Shown piece after piece: positions 51,901 to 61,061 of a stretch of DNA of 64,000 nt (positions are counted from its first letter, which is position 1; each line of letters opens with the position of its first letter). The position numbers and the translations under genes are program-made. The notes under the pieces are model-generated. The model had not been told where the DNA came from, did no database searches, and saw only the letters and a list, made by a program, of their open reading frames with translations. This stretch comes from Anaerolineae bacterium (GTDB lineage: Bacteria > Chloroflexota > Anaerolineae > Anaerolineales > Anaerolineaceae). The stretch is taken from the NCBI GenBank assembly GCA_013178095.1, contig JABLXK010000004.1:186001-250000 (forward strand), given 5' to 3'.

Positions 51901-52629
51901 TTAATGCCATGTGCGCGGCTGGAGGCTGTTAAAAGCCACTTTTCCCGTCTGCCGGATGGAACAAAACCCGCCCCTGGCGATCACAATGTGATCAAGAACA
52001 CTGATATCCAGCAGCTTGCCGGCCTTGACCAATTCTTCTGTAAAACGCAGATCTTCCTCGCTCGGCTGCGGATCGCCTGATGGATGGTTGTGTACCAGGA
52101 TCATTGCGGATGCGCGTTTGCGCAGCGGCAGCTCGAAAACCTCCGCCAACCGCACCGAAGAGTGGTTGATGGTGCCGATGTAAAGTTGCTGCTCATCGAT
52201 CAAACGGTTGCGCGTGTTCAAGACCAAAACCCATAACTCTTCCTGGGTTTTTTCCACCAGCCGGTGGGCCAGGTAATTATGGATATCCTCCGGTTTGTTA
52301 AAAACACGGGCGGGATGATCTTCTTCTTTGCTCAACCGGTATCCCAATTCGATCGCAGCCTTGATTTGGGCAGCTTTCGCCCGTCCCATCCCCTTCACTT
52401 CGCATAAATCGTCAAAATTGGCCGCGTGCAACCCGTGCAACCCCCCGAAGCGGTTGAGAAGCTGCCAGGACAGGTCGATGACGTTCGCGCCTTCCACGCC
52501 CACGCGCAGCAAAATCGCCAGCAATTCCGCATTGGTCAACGCGCTTTCGCCAAGTTGTTCCAGCCGCTCGCGCGGCCGTTCATCCATTGGAAAATCCCGA
52601 ATGCCGATATTCTTATTGTTCGCTCCCAT
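51901..52629 (-). CDS. radC: RadC-family JAMM/MPN+ protein
   Basis: This 242-residue protein has an N-terminal helix-hairpin-helix-like region (FDDLCEVKGMGRAKAAQ) and a C-terminal JAMM domain with the zinc motif HNHPSGDPQPSEED and an upstream Glu. RadC proteins are common; a nuclease or protease role has not been firmly shown, and the old repair assignment is doubtful. The gene stands alone and is divergent from the PfkB gene. Confidence 0.92.
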   Translation of the reverse strand: MGANNKNIGIRDFPMDERPRERLEQLGESALTNAELLAILLRVGVEGANVIDLSWQLLNRFGGLHGLHAANFDDLCEVKGMGRAKAAQIKAAIELGYRLSKEEDHPARVFNKPEDIHNYLAHRLVEKTQEELWVLVLNTRNRLIDEQQLYIGTINHSSVRLAEVFELPLRKRASAMILVHNHPSGDPQPSEEDLRFTEELVKAGKLLDISVLDHIVIARGGFCSIRQTGKVAFNSLQPRTWH

Positions 52630-52782
52630 GAAAGCTCTCCCCTTTCATTTTTATTGTAATCCAAAACAGAACATTTGTCCTGTTTTTTTCTAAGGATCGC
52701 AAAAAATGCGTTGGTGGATGCCGTTATTCAAAAACCACTTAATGCTATAATTTTTCAGCTATCCATAAACCGGGAAGAATAA

Positions 52783-53643
52783 TTGCGCATGCAAAACAGC
52801 CTTGCACAACCTTTGGATTATCTCGTCATCGGCCATGTCACTCAGGATCTGGTTGAAGGCGGCGTCATGCTGGGAGGAACCGCTTCCTATGCCTCCCTTA
52901 CCGCGCACGCTCTCGGGCAGCGCACCGGCGTGGTTACTTCCTGCCCCAAATGGCTTCAGATGCCTGAATTAAAACCGATCGCAATTTACCGCAAGTATTG
53001 TCAATATGCCACCACTTTCGAGAATATCCAGCAAAGTGATGGCCGCCGGCAGATCGTCCATCATGCAGCCGCCATGCTCGATGTGGAAGATGTTCCGGAA
53101 AACTGGTTATCTTCCACGATTGTCCATCTTGGTCCGGTCGCCGCTGAAATTGCCCCTTCCATCATCCAGGGTTTTTCACAGTCATTTATCGGGCTCACTC
53201 CGCAAGGTTGGATGCGTGTCTGGGGCGCGGACGGACGGGTGCGTTTTCAAAATTGGATGCATTCAACCGAGTTGCTGCAGCGCGCGGATGCGGTAGTGTT
53301 TAGCATCGAGGACCTGCAGAATAATGAGGACTTAATCAGCGAATACGCGCAAAACACGCGCGTCCTGGCGGTCACAGAAGGCGCGGAAGGCGCGCGCATA
53401 TACTGGAATGGCGATGTGCGTCACATTGCCGCGCCCAGGGTGAATGTGGTTGATCCAACCGGGGCGGGTGACGTATTCGCGGCAGTCTTTTTCACCCGTT
53501 TGCAGGCAGCCGGCGACCCCTGGGCAGCCGGCGCGCAAGCTGTGCAATTGGCTTCGCAATCGGTTACGCGCTTCGGATTATCTGCGATCCCGACCCGGGA
53601 AGAAATTGAGAAATCCATGGTAGAAATAATCAAAGGATCATGA
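52783..53643 (+). CDS. PfkB-family carbohydrate kinase-like protein
   Basis: This 286-residue ribokinase-fold protein has the N-terminal Gly-Gly in MLGGTASYAS and the C-terminal motif DPTGAGDVFAA with the catalytic Asp. Substrate loops differ from ribokinase or fructokinase, so the substrate is unknown. I place the start at the TTG at 52783, which GGGAAG precedes by a good distance; the ATG two codons later is an alternative. TATAAT lies about 35 bases upstream. The stop overlaps parA by ATGA, so it heads a unit with parA-parB. Confidence 0.85.
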   Translation: MRMQNSLAQPLDYLVIGHVTQDLVEGGVMLGGTASYASLTAHALGQRTGVVTSCPKWLQMPELKPIAIYRKYCQYATTFENIQQSDGRRQIVHHAAAMLDVEDVPENWLSSTIVHLGPVAAEIAPSIIQGFSQSFIGLTPQGWMRVWGADGRVRFQNWMHSTELLQRADAVVFSIEDLQNNEDLISEYAQNTRVLAVTEGAEGARIYWNGDVRHIAAPRVNVVDPTGAGDVFAAVFFTRLQAAGDPWAAGAQAVQLASQSVTRFGLSAIPTREEIEKSMVEIIKGS

Positions 53644-54449
53644 CAAATATGGCGAAAGTTTATACACTCGTTAACCAAAAAGGGGGTGTTGGCAAAACCA
53701 CTTCAGCCATCAACCTGGGTGCGTATTTGGGTTATTTCGGGCAAAAAGTTTTGATCGTTGATCTGGACCCGCAAGCTAACGCCACTTCCAGTTTGGGAAT
53801 TGACAAGTCAACTGTCAAGAATGGTACGTATGAAGTCGTCATCGGCTCTGTACCCATCGCGCCATCCATCCTGCATAATCCGCGCCTTAAAATCTCGATC
53901 CTGCCGGCTTCGCCTGCCCTGGCCGGCGCCGAGATCGAATTGCTCGATCTTCCCCGGCGCGAATTTCGAGTACGCGAAGCGCTCGAACCCATTTTAGATC
54001 GATACAACTATATCCTGATCGATTGTCCGCCTTCTTTAAGCATCATCACCATCAATGGATTGATAGCTGCCCTGAATGGCGTGCTGATACCGGTACAATG
54101 CGAATACCTTGCCTTGGAAGGCATCGGCCAGCTCACCCAAACCATTAAACGGGTTCAAGCTTCGCTTTATCCGGAATTGATCGTTCGCGGGGTCTTGATG
54201 ACCATGTACGATGGCCGTACGCGCCTGGCCGCGGACGTTGTAAACGAAATCAAAAAATACTTTCCTACCCAGGTTTTCCAGACCATCGTTCCGCGCAGTA
54301 TCCGCCTGGCCGAGGCGCCCTCTTACGGCCTGCCGATAGCGCTGTATGCTCCCAGCTCGGGCGCGGCCAAGGCCTATATGGATCTGACGCGTGAAATTCT
54401 GGAACAAGACGGTGTGCATATACCGGATATTCGCGTGAAGGTGGATTGA
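53640..54449 (+). CDS. parA: Chromosome-partitioning ATPase ParA (Soj)
   Basis: This 269-residue ATPase segregates the origin region with ParB. It has a deviant Walker A (KGGVGKTTSA near residue 14), DLDPQANAT, IDCPPSL and the C-terminal arm, all standard. ATG at 53640 overlaps the kinase stop. parB starts two bases after its stop. Confidence 0.96.
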   Translation: MTNMAKVYTLVNQKGGVGKTTSAINLGAYLGYFGQKVLIVDLDPQANATSSLGIDKSTVKNGTYEVVIGSVPIAPSILHNPRLKISILPASPALAGAEIELLDLPRREFRVREALEPILDRYNYILIDCPPSLSIITINGLIAALNGVLIPVQCEYLALEGIGQLTQTIKRVQASLYPELIVRGVLMTMYDGRTRLAADVVNEIKKYFPTQVFQTIVPRSIRLAEAPSYGLPIALYAPSSGAAKAYMDLTREILEQDGVHIPDIRVKVD

Positions 54450-54450
54450 G

Positions 54451-55302
54451 ATGGCCCGCAGAGGATTAGGTAAAGGGCTGGATGCCCTGATTCCCACAGA
54501 GATCGTTAGCGCCGCTTCGGAAGGCGCGCAGCAAATCCCGATTTCGCAAATTTTGCCCAACCCTTCCCAGCCGCGTGGGGAGATGGACGATGAGAAGTTG
54601 AATGAATTAGCCGCTTCCATCCGCGAACACGGCGTCCTGCAGCCTTTGATCCTGACCAAGGAACCCGACCAGGATTATTACGTTCTAATCGCCGGTGAAC
54701 GCCGCCTGCGGGCTTCCAAGCTCGCCGGCCTGGAATCCGTTCCGGCGATCATCCGTCAAGCCAATGACCAGGAACGACTTGAATTGGCATTGATTGAAAA
54801 TATACAGCGCGAGAACCTGACGCCATTGGAATCCGCTGAAGCTTATCAATTGTTGAATGATCAATTTGGTTTGTCGCACGACCAGATCGCTGAAAGAGTC
54901 GGTAAAAGCCGCGTAGCGGTCACCAATACCATCCGCCTGCTCAAGCTGCCCGAAGCCGTTCGCAAAGCCCTGAAGAACGGAGAGATCAGCGAAGGCCACG
55001 GCCGCGCCCTGCTCAGCCTTGCCAGCGATAAAGCCCAATTAGCCGTCTTGCAAACCATCCTCGCGCAAGGCTTGAATGTGCGTCAAACCGAGGAATTGGT
55101 GCGGAAATACGGCGGTGAAAAACCGGCCGTATCAGCCCCCAAAGCTGAAAAAGACGCCGGGGTGAAGGAGATCGAAAACCGTTTACGCCTGCTTTTGGGT
55201 ACCAAGGTGACCTTGAATCACGGCAAACAAGGTGGGACAGTGGTGATCCACTATTATTCGGATGAAGAGCTTGAATCTCTCCTCCGCCGGTTCAATGCCT
55301 GA
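54451..55302 (+). CDS. parB: Chromosome-partitioning protein ParB (Spo0J)
   Basis: This 283-residue CTP-dependent DNA clamp begins RRGLGKGLDALI, has the CTPase motif GERRLRAS and NIQRENLTPLE, a HTH region GKSRVAVTNTIRLLKLP and a C-terminal dimer domain. No parS site (TGTTTCACGTGAAACA) is seen in the window. The start of the amidohydrolase gene lies inside its last codons. Confidence 0.96.
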   Translation: MARRGLGKGLDALIPTEIVSAASEGAQQIPISQILPNPSQPRGEMDDEKLNELAASIREHGVLQPLILTKEPDQDYYVLIAGERRLRASKLAGLESVPAIIRQANDQERLELALIENIQRENLTPLESAEAYQLLNDQFGLSHDQIAERVGKSRVAVTNTIRLLKLPEAVRKALKNGEISEGHGRALLSLASDKAQLAVLQTILAQGLNVRQTEELVRKYGGEKPAVSAPKAEKDAGVKEIENRLRLLLGTKVTLNHGKQGGTVVIHYYSDEELESLLRRFNA

Positions 55303-56893
55303 AATGGCCATTTCACGCATCCTGCTCAATTGCGATCTGCACACATTCATTCCCGGCCAACCGCAAGCCGAAGCGCTGGCCTTGCAGGGTGGAATCATTG
55401 CAGCAGCCGGCAGCCGCACCGACGTCTTGAACCTGGCAGACGCATCGACAATTATTGACGATCTTGAAGGGAAAACGGTTCTTCCGGCTTTTTGCGACGC
55501 GCACATTCATCTGCTGGAGTATGGGTTCAGCTTACTGCGCGTGGATTGCGAAACCGCCACGCGCGCCGAATGCCTGCAGCGTTTGCGCCATCAGCTCACC
55601 CGGACCGCTCCCGGCGCCTGGGTGCTCGGGCATGGTTGGAACCATAATATCTGGCCGGAAGGCATCGGCAGCAGGCAATTGCTGGATGAAATCTGCCCCA
55701 ATAATCCGGTTTATTTAACGCATAAATCATTGCATAGTGCGTGGGCTAACTCCGCGGCTTTAAAGGCCGCCGGAATCTTCGAAGATTCGCCCGACCCGCA
55801 AGGCGGTCAGTTTGCCCGCGATGAAAAAGGCCGCCTGACCGGCATCCTGCTGGAGAGCGCCATGCGCGTAGTTGAGGCTGCCGTTCCGCAGCCCGATCAG
55901 GCAGCGCGCGAGCAAGCCATTCTCACCGCGCAAAAATCGCTGCTGGAATTCGGCATCACCTCCGTACACGATTTCGATCCCTGGGAATGCTATATGGCAC
56001 TGGCAGCCCTGGAAGAAAAGGGTGAGTTGAAGCTGCGCGTTATGAAGGGGATTCCCCTGCCAAACCTGGACCAAACCATTGCCGCTGGCATCCGCAGCGG
56101 TCAGGGCAGCGATCATCTTAGCTTTGGGTGGTTAAAATTATTCGCCGACGGCGCGCTCGGACCCCAAACCGCCGCCATGCTGAATCCTTATGAAGGCTCT
56201 GACTCAATCGGAATGCTCTTTTTAGAAAGCGCTGATATCGTCGAATTCGGCCGGAAAACCCTGCCTGCCGGAATCAGCATGGCCGTCCATGCCATCGGCG
56301 ACCGTGCCAATCGCGAAGTGATTGATGGCTACGCGCAACTAAATCAAATGGGGCTGGTTGCGAAAAACCAACTCCCCTTGCGTATCGAGCACGTCCAGCT
56401 CCTTGACCCCCGGGATGTACGGCGTCTGGCGCAATTCCGCATCACCGCTTCCATGCAGCCGATCCATGCGCCCTCGGACCGGCAGATGGCTGATCGCCAC
56501 TGGGGTCTCCGCTGTGCCCATGCCTATGCCTGGAAAACCATAAAGGATAGCGGCGCTAACTTGATCTTCGGTTCCGACGCTCCGGTGGAATCGCCCAATC
56601 CTTATTGGGGGCTGCAGGCCGCTCTGTCCCGCAAATTGGCCGGCGCCGGGCCGGATATACCGAGTTGGTATCCGCAGCTTTGCCTGCCCCTGAAAGAGGC
56701 ATTGCGAGCTTACATCACCGAACCGCAAGCCTGCGCCGGAAAAGCTGACCGCTTGGGAAAGTTGGCGAAGGATTACCTGGCTGACCTGGTTGTCTTTTCC
56801 ACGGACTTTTTCAAAGTCGACGCAGAGGAAATCTCCCGAATAAAACCTGACGCGGTAATGTCCGATGGCAGCTGGGTCGTGAAACGATTTTAA
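55295..56893 (+). CDS. Amidohydrolase family 3 protein (YtcJ-like)
   Basis: This about 532-residue metal-dependent hydrolase has an N-terminal beta domain, FCDAHIHLLEYG with the metal H-x-H, a barrel with HAIGDRANREV and RIEHVQLL, and a final metal Asp in FGSDAPVESPNP. The YtcJ group is poorly known and hydrolyses N-acyl or amide bonds. I start it at the ATG at 55295 overlapping the parB stop; an ATG at 55304 is equal in merit. A longer frame inside parB is rejected. Confidence 0.9.
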   Translation: MPEMAISRILLNCDLHTFIPGQPQAEALALQGGIIAAAGSRTDVLNLADASTIIDDLEGKTVLPAFCDAHIHLLEYGFSLLRVDCETATRAECLQRLRHQLTRTAPGAWVLGHGWNHNIWPEGIGSRQLLDEICPNNPVYLTHKSLHSAWANSAALKAAGIFEDSPDPQGGQFARDEKGRLTGILLESAMRVVEAAVPQPDQAAREQAILTAQKSLLEFGITSVHDFDPWECYMALAALEEKGELKLRVMKGIPLPNLDQTIAAGIRSGQGSDHLSFGWLKLFADGALGPQTAAMLNPYEGSDSIGMLFLESADIVEFGRKTLPAGISMAVHAIGDRANREVIDGYAQLNQMGLVAKNQLPLRIEHVQLLDPRDVRRLAQFRITASMQPIHAPSDRQMADRHWGLRCAHAYAWKTIKDSGANLIFGSDAPVESPNPYWGLQAALSRKLAGAGPDIPSWYPQLCLPLKEALRAYITEPQACAGKADRLGKLAKDYLADLVVFSTDFFKVDAEEISRIKPDAVMSDGSWVVKRF

Positions 56894-56939
56894 GCAATCC
56901 CGATGCTATAATCTAAAATAAAACAGGTTCGGAATCATC

Positions 56940-57641
56940 ATGGATAATGCTAAAAGCGCTCGCCTGCCGGATTCAACTGAATATCTGGCGGAATGTTTGC
57001 GAATTGCCAGAGAATCCAGCGGCAAGACTATTTCGGAAATCAGTCAATTATTGGGAATTTCCGGCAATCGGCTGCGCCAGTACGAGAACGGCAAACTGAT
57101 TCCCGCTTTGCCGGAAGTTGAATCGTTATCCTATATTTACAGAATCCCCTTGCCGGCTTTATTCGATCCCCGGCTGCTTTCCAAATCGATCCATGCTCCT
57201 GATGGCGATCAATTGCGGCAATTGTTGTTGATCCGTCAAGAAATCATCGCAACCCGCCTGCAACTGGCCAGGGAAAAGGCCGGTAAAACTCAAGGCGAAG
57301 TTGCCAAAGCGGCTTCCATCCCGCTCTCCCGACTGAAGAAATACGAAAGCGGTGAGATGAGCATCCCGCTGCCTGATTTGATCCGCCTGGCTGAAATAGT
57401 CGAATTACCACTGGATGATTTAGTGGATAAGGACAGTCCCATTGGCCTCTGGCAAACCCTTCAGGAAAATGCCGGCAGATTCAACCAGATTCCCGAAGAA
57501 GACCGCTCGTTTGTTCTCTCTGATGAAAATCTTTCATTCCTTGCCCTTGCCCGCCAATTGAAAATGGTAGGTTTAGATGATCTCGCGAAGCTTTCGGAAT
57601 CAATTCGGCAAGTCATTGAATCAACCCGCGTGGAAAAATAA
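56940..57641 (+). CDS. Tandem XRE/HTH_3 regulator
   Basis: This 233-residue protein has two helix-turn-helix domains of the Cro/CI type (about residues 18-75, ISEISQLLGISGNRLRQYENG, and about 105-160, QGEVAKAASIPLSRLKKYESGE), then a helical tail. Both keep the recognition helices and the final YENG or YESG. A TATAAT lies about 30 bases upstream. The next gene is an acetyltransferase gene 17 bp on, likely in the same transcript. Its targets are unknown. Confidence 0.85.
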   Translation: MDNAKSARLPDSTEYLAECLRIARESSGKTISEISQLLGISGNRLRQYENGKLIPALPEVESLSYIYRIPLPALFDPRLLSKSIHAPDGDQLRQLLLIRQEIIATRLQLAREKAGKTQGEVAKAASIPLSRLKKYESGEMSIPLPDLIRLAEIVELPLDDLVDKDSPIGLWQTLQENAGRFNQIPEEDRSFVLSDENLSFLALARQLKMVGLDDLAKLSESIRQVIESTRVEK

Positions 57642-57658
57642 CAGTTCTATGCATCGGA

Positions 57659-58516
57659 ATGAATAACGGCACTCTCATTCGCACAGCAACGGAATCAGAC
57701 CAGGAGAGCATCGATTCATTCCTGAATAACGCCGCTGCCGTCCATCGTCACCTGGATTGGCGCTCGCCATTGGATTGGTTGGGTAATAATAATTTCCTGC
57801 TCTCTATTGAAAATCAGCAATTGAGGGGTATTTTAATCTGCACAGCCGAGCCGGACGAAGTTCACTGGATCCGCATCTTCGCATCGCACGATTTCTCAGC
57901 CATGGAAAGCCGTTGGCAATCCTTGTTCAACGAATTTCTGGTACGCGCTTCGCTGCAGGCGGAACCGATTACGGTCGCGGCCATTGCCTATTATGAATGG
58001 ATGCGCGAGTTACTGGAATTGAATCAATGGCTGGTCCATCAAAGGGTCGTTCAATTAAAATGGGCTGACAACCGTTTGGGGAAGCTCGAAAAGAAATGGC
58101 CGGAAGAATTGACCATACGGCCGATGTCTTACAAGGACTTGCGGGAAGTTACGCGCATCGACCGGGAGTGCTTCCCGTTTGTCTGGACGCAATCGCAGGA
58201 TGTGATCACCCGCGCTTTTGATCAATCCTCTCATACCACTGTCGCAATGCTGCATGGTGAAATTGTAGGATTTCAGATCAGTACTTCTTACCGTTCGGTG
58301 GCGCACCTGGCCCGCCTTGCAGTCGCACGCAAGCACCAGGGTCAATACATCGGGCAGGCATTGGTGCATCACATGCTCAAACACTTTTCCAAACCCTGGA
58401 TCCGCGAAATAACCGTCAATACCCAGCAGGATAACCAGGTTTCCTTAAATTTATATAAAAAAATGGGGTTCATCGCAACCGGTGAGACGTATCCCATTTA
58501 TCTGTATCAAAAGTAG
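57659..58516 (+). CDS. GNAT-family acetyltransferase
   Basis: This 285-residue protein has a C-terminal GNAT domain (about residues 150-285) with LARLAVARKHQGQYIGQALVHH, containing the R/Q-x-x-G-x-G/A acetyl-CoA loop (here KHQGQYIG), and YKKMGF near the end as in RimI. The N-terminal half (about 1-140) is a degenerate second GNAT-like lobe. The substrate is unknown. It is downstream of the double-XRE gene and converges on the HD-GYP gene. Confidence 0.85.
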   Translation: MNNGTLIRTATESDQESIDSFLNNAAAVHRHLDWRSPLDWLGNNNFLLSIENQQLRGILICTAEPDEVHWIRIFASHDFSAMESRWQSLFNEFLVRASLQAEPITVAAIAYYEWMRELLELNQWLVHQRVVQLKWADNRLGKLEKKWPEELTIRPMSYKDLREVTRIDRECFPFVWTQSQDVITRAFDQSSHTTVAMLHGEIVGFQISTSYRSVAHLARLAVARKHQGQYIGQALVHHMLKHFSKPWIREITVNTQQDNQVSLNLYKKMGFIATGETYPIYLYQK

Positions 58517-58525
58517 AATTGACCG

Positions 58526-61051
58526 TTACTTCTTCCGGCTTCGCCGCATTTTCGATTCCTGAATCTCAAGAAAAACTTCCACCACGGCCGGATCGAAATG
58601 TTTTCCGGATTGCTCTTTGATATATTTTATGGCTTCCTCATCTGACCAGGCCGGCCGGTAGGGTCGATCGGATCGCAGCGCGTCCCACACATCCACAATT
58701 GCGAATATCCTGGCAGACAGGGGTATTTCTTCGCCTTTCAAACCGCGCGGGTAACCGCTGCCATCCCATTTTTCATGGTGGCAGTACGGGATATCGGTCG
58801 CTTTTCTCAGGAATGGGATTGTGGAAAGCATGTCGTTGGCGTACACCGGATGCTTGCGCATAATTTCCCATTCCTCCTCAGTTAATGGGCCTTCTTTCAG
58901 AAGGATATGATCGGGAACTCCCATTTTGCCGATGTCGTGCAGCAATGCCCCGCGTTGAACGTGGATGATCTCTTCATCCGTGAAACCCAATTTGCGAGCC
59001 ATGCGCAGGGTCATATCCAGTACACGCTGGCTGTGGCCTTGTGTTTCGCGGTCGCGCAGCTCCAGTGTACGCGCCCACCCTTCCAACGTGGTTTCGTAGG
59101 CAACCGCCAGATCGAGGTTCGACTTCTCAAGTTCGCGGAAGAGCAGTGCATTATCCACGGCAATAGCGGTTTCGGAGGTCAACGTGTTCAGGAAATTAAC
59201 CCACTCCTCGTCCGGGTTTAGCGGTGATCGATGAAACAACTCCAACACACCTTGCACTTTTCCTTTGGAAATCAACGGCGCGCCGTAATACGCGGCGAAA
59301 CCTTCGCCGGCTAACAATGGAGATTGTTTCAACGAGGTTTCTTCGGCAGACAGATCATTGATATGCACAACGTCCATAATTTCCGCCGCGTGCCCTGCCA
59401 AGCCTTCACCGATATTCAATTTCGTGTATTTCAATGCATCCGTTTGAAAACCGCGTCCAGCCACAAAGAACAATTGCTGGTTTTCTTCATCCATCAGCAG
59501 CACATCCGCCGCGTCTACTCCCAATTGATCGGTGACCTGCTCCAGCAACAAATAAAGGGGAATTTGCAGATCAATGTTGGTTGTGATGGCTACGTTGATG
59601 TTCTGCAGCGCTGAAAGCCGCTTGAGCTGCATTTGCAGCCGTTTCTCTGTTTCGCGGCGCTGAATCAATTCCTGTTGTGCGATGGTATATAACTGGGCGT
59701 TTTGGATCGCCACGGCGATCTGGTGCGAAAGCGTCAGCAGGATCTGTTTTTCCTCTGAGGAATATGGCTGTTCGGAGAGTTTCGGGCCCAATGAAATGAA
59801 TCCGAGCAATTCGCCTTTGGCGGTCAGCGGTATGTGAATATCCGCTTCCATCGAATTGATGATTTCTTTTTCCTGCCCCCAGATCGACCGAAACTTGGGA
59901 TTGGTCTCCATATCCTGTTGGTTGATCACGTGATCGTGCTTGGAGAGTTGGACAATCAGCGGATGATCACTGGCAATATTGGTTCGGGGAGGCAGCCGCA
60001 TGCCATTTTGATAGAAAACCACGAAATTCTTGCGGTTACTCTGTCGCAGGAATAAGGCAGCTCGTTTGACATGCAGCGTGGTTGTCACATCGCCGATAAT
60101 CATTTCAGACAACTTTTCCAGATCGATCTCGGAGGACGCGGCCTCGCTCACGCGTTGGATCATTCTGACTGCATTGTATTGTTCACGGAAAAAATAGCGA
60201 TCGATCCAGTTCTGCAATGAATCGCGGAAAGGCTGCAACACCAGCGCCGCCAATATGGATACCACCAGAGAGGTCGATACCAACGCGCCGGTAGTGCTGG
60301 CGTGCAGCACCTGAAAAGCAAAGGTGATCAGCAGGAAGTAGATCGCGCTGATTATGAAGGTTGGGATGAAATAAACAATGCTTTTGCGGATGACAACTTT
60401 AATATCCAGCAGTTGGTGCCGCAGGATGGCATACGCCATGAAGCCGGCGGCGATTACGTTGGATGCGACGTCCACCGGGTATCGGCCCAATTCGGTAAAG
60501 TTCAGCGAACCCCCGGCCAGGATGAAAATCACCGCAATTACGAAGAATGAAAAACGCGTAACCTGGTTTTCGTCATTCGTCGAGCGGACGCTCTGCATGA
60601 GTTTGAACAAGCAGAAGACCATCACAACGTAACTCGGCCCGGCCACCAGATAGATCAACGGGCTGAACTCGTAAACCAATCCTCCGTTGATAACGTCTGC
60701 ACTGGGAATGGCCAGGCCGGTGAATTGTGTGATCAAAACAGCGAAAAACCCATAAATGTAAACGAATCTGGCGCCTTTGATCTTCTGGTTGAGAATGGAT
60801 TGTGTGAAATAAAGAAATGAAACCATCGAAGCGGCCGCAAAGGATGTCATCCCCCGGAACCAGAATAAGGTATCGCCGATGTCCAGCAACACCACTAAAG
60901 CCGAAATTGACCATAATAGCATGCAGGCAATATATAGAAGAAATCTCCTCTTTACGGTATTCTGAGGTTTTGAAAAAGCCACTGCCAGTGAAAGGAGTGT
61001 ATAGAAGGCAGTGGCAACTGCGGGTATCAATATCTTAATAAATTGCTGCAT
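58526..61051 (-). CDS. Membrane GAF-GAF-HD-GYP phosphodiesterase
   Basis: This 841-residue protein has about eight N-terminal helices (residues 1-250), two GAF domains (about 280-440 and 470-620), and a C-terminal HD-GYP domain (about 640-830). The HD pair is in LLHDIGKMG and the GYP motif is HHEKWDGSGYPRGLKG, so the catalytic residues for cyclic di-nucleotide hydrolysis are present. The N-terminal helices resemble the histidine-kinase N-terminal 7TM region. It probably senses a membrane signal and lowers c-di-GMP. Confidence 0.92.
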   Translation of the reverse strand: MQQFIKILIPAVATAFYTLLSLAVAFSKPQNTVKRRFLLYIACMLLWSISALVVLLDIGDTLFWFRGMTSFAAASMVSFLYFTQSILNQKIKGARFVYIYGFFAVLITQFTGLAIPSADVINGGLVYEFSPLIYLVAGPSYVVMVFCLFKLMQSVRSTNDENQVTRFSFFVIAVIFILAGGSLNFTELGRYPVDVASNVIAAGFMAYAILRHQLLDIKVVIRKSIVYFIPTFIISAIYFLLITFAFQVLHASTTGALVSTSLVVSILAALVLQPFRDSLQNWIDRYFFREQYNAVRMIQRVSEAASSEIDLEKLSEMIIGDVTTTLHVKRAALFLRQSNRKNFVVFYQNGMRLPPRTNIASDHPLIVQLSKHDHVINQQDMETNPKFRSIWGQEKEIINSMEADIHIPLTAKGELLGFISLGPKLSEQPYSSEEKQILLTLSHQIAVAIQNAQLYTIAQQELIQRRETEKRLQMQLKRLSALQNINVAITTNIDLQIPLYLLLEQVTDQLGVDAADVLLMDEENQQLFFVAGRGFQTDALKYTKLNIGEGLAGHAAEIMDVVHINDLSAEETSLKQSPLLAGEGFAAYYGAPLISKGKVQGVLELFHRSPLNPDEEWVNFLNTLTSETAIAVDNALLFRELEKSNLDLAVAYETTLEGWARTLELRDRETQGHSQRVLDMTLRMARKLGFTDEEIIHVQRGALLHDIGKMGVPDHILLKEGPLTEEEWEIMRKHPVYANDMLSTIPFLRKATDIPYCHHEKWDGSGYPRGLKGEEIPLSARIFAIVDVWDALRSDRPYRPAWSDEEAIKYIKEQSGKHFDPAVVEVFLEIQESKMRRSRKK

Positions 61052-61061
61052 AGAGTAAATT

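Noticed and set aside
53640-55302. parS site or replication origin next to parAB
   Set aside because: No TGTTTCACGTGAAACA-like palindrome, dnaA gene or DnaA-box cluster was seen in the window.
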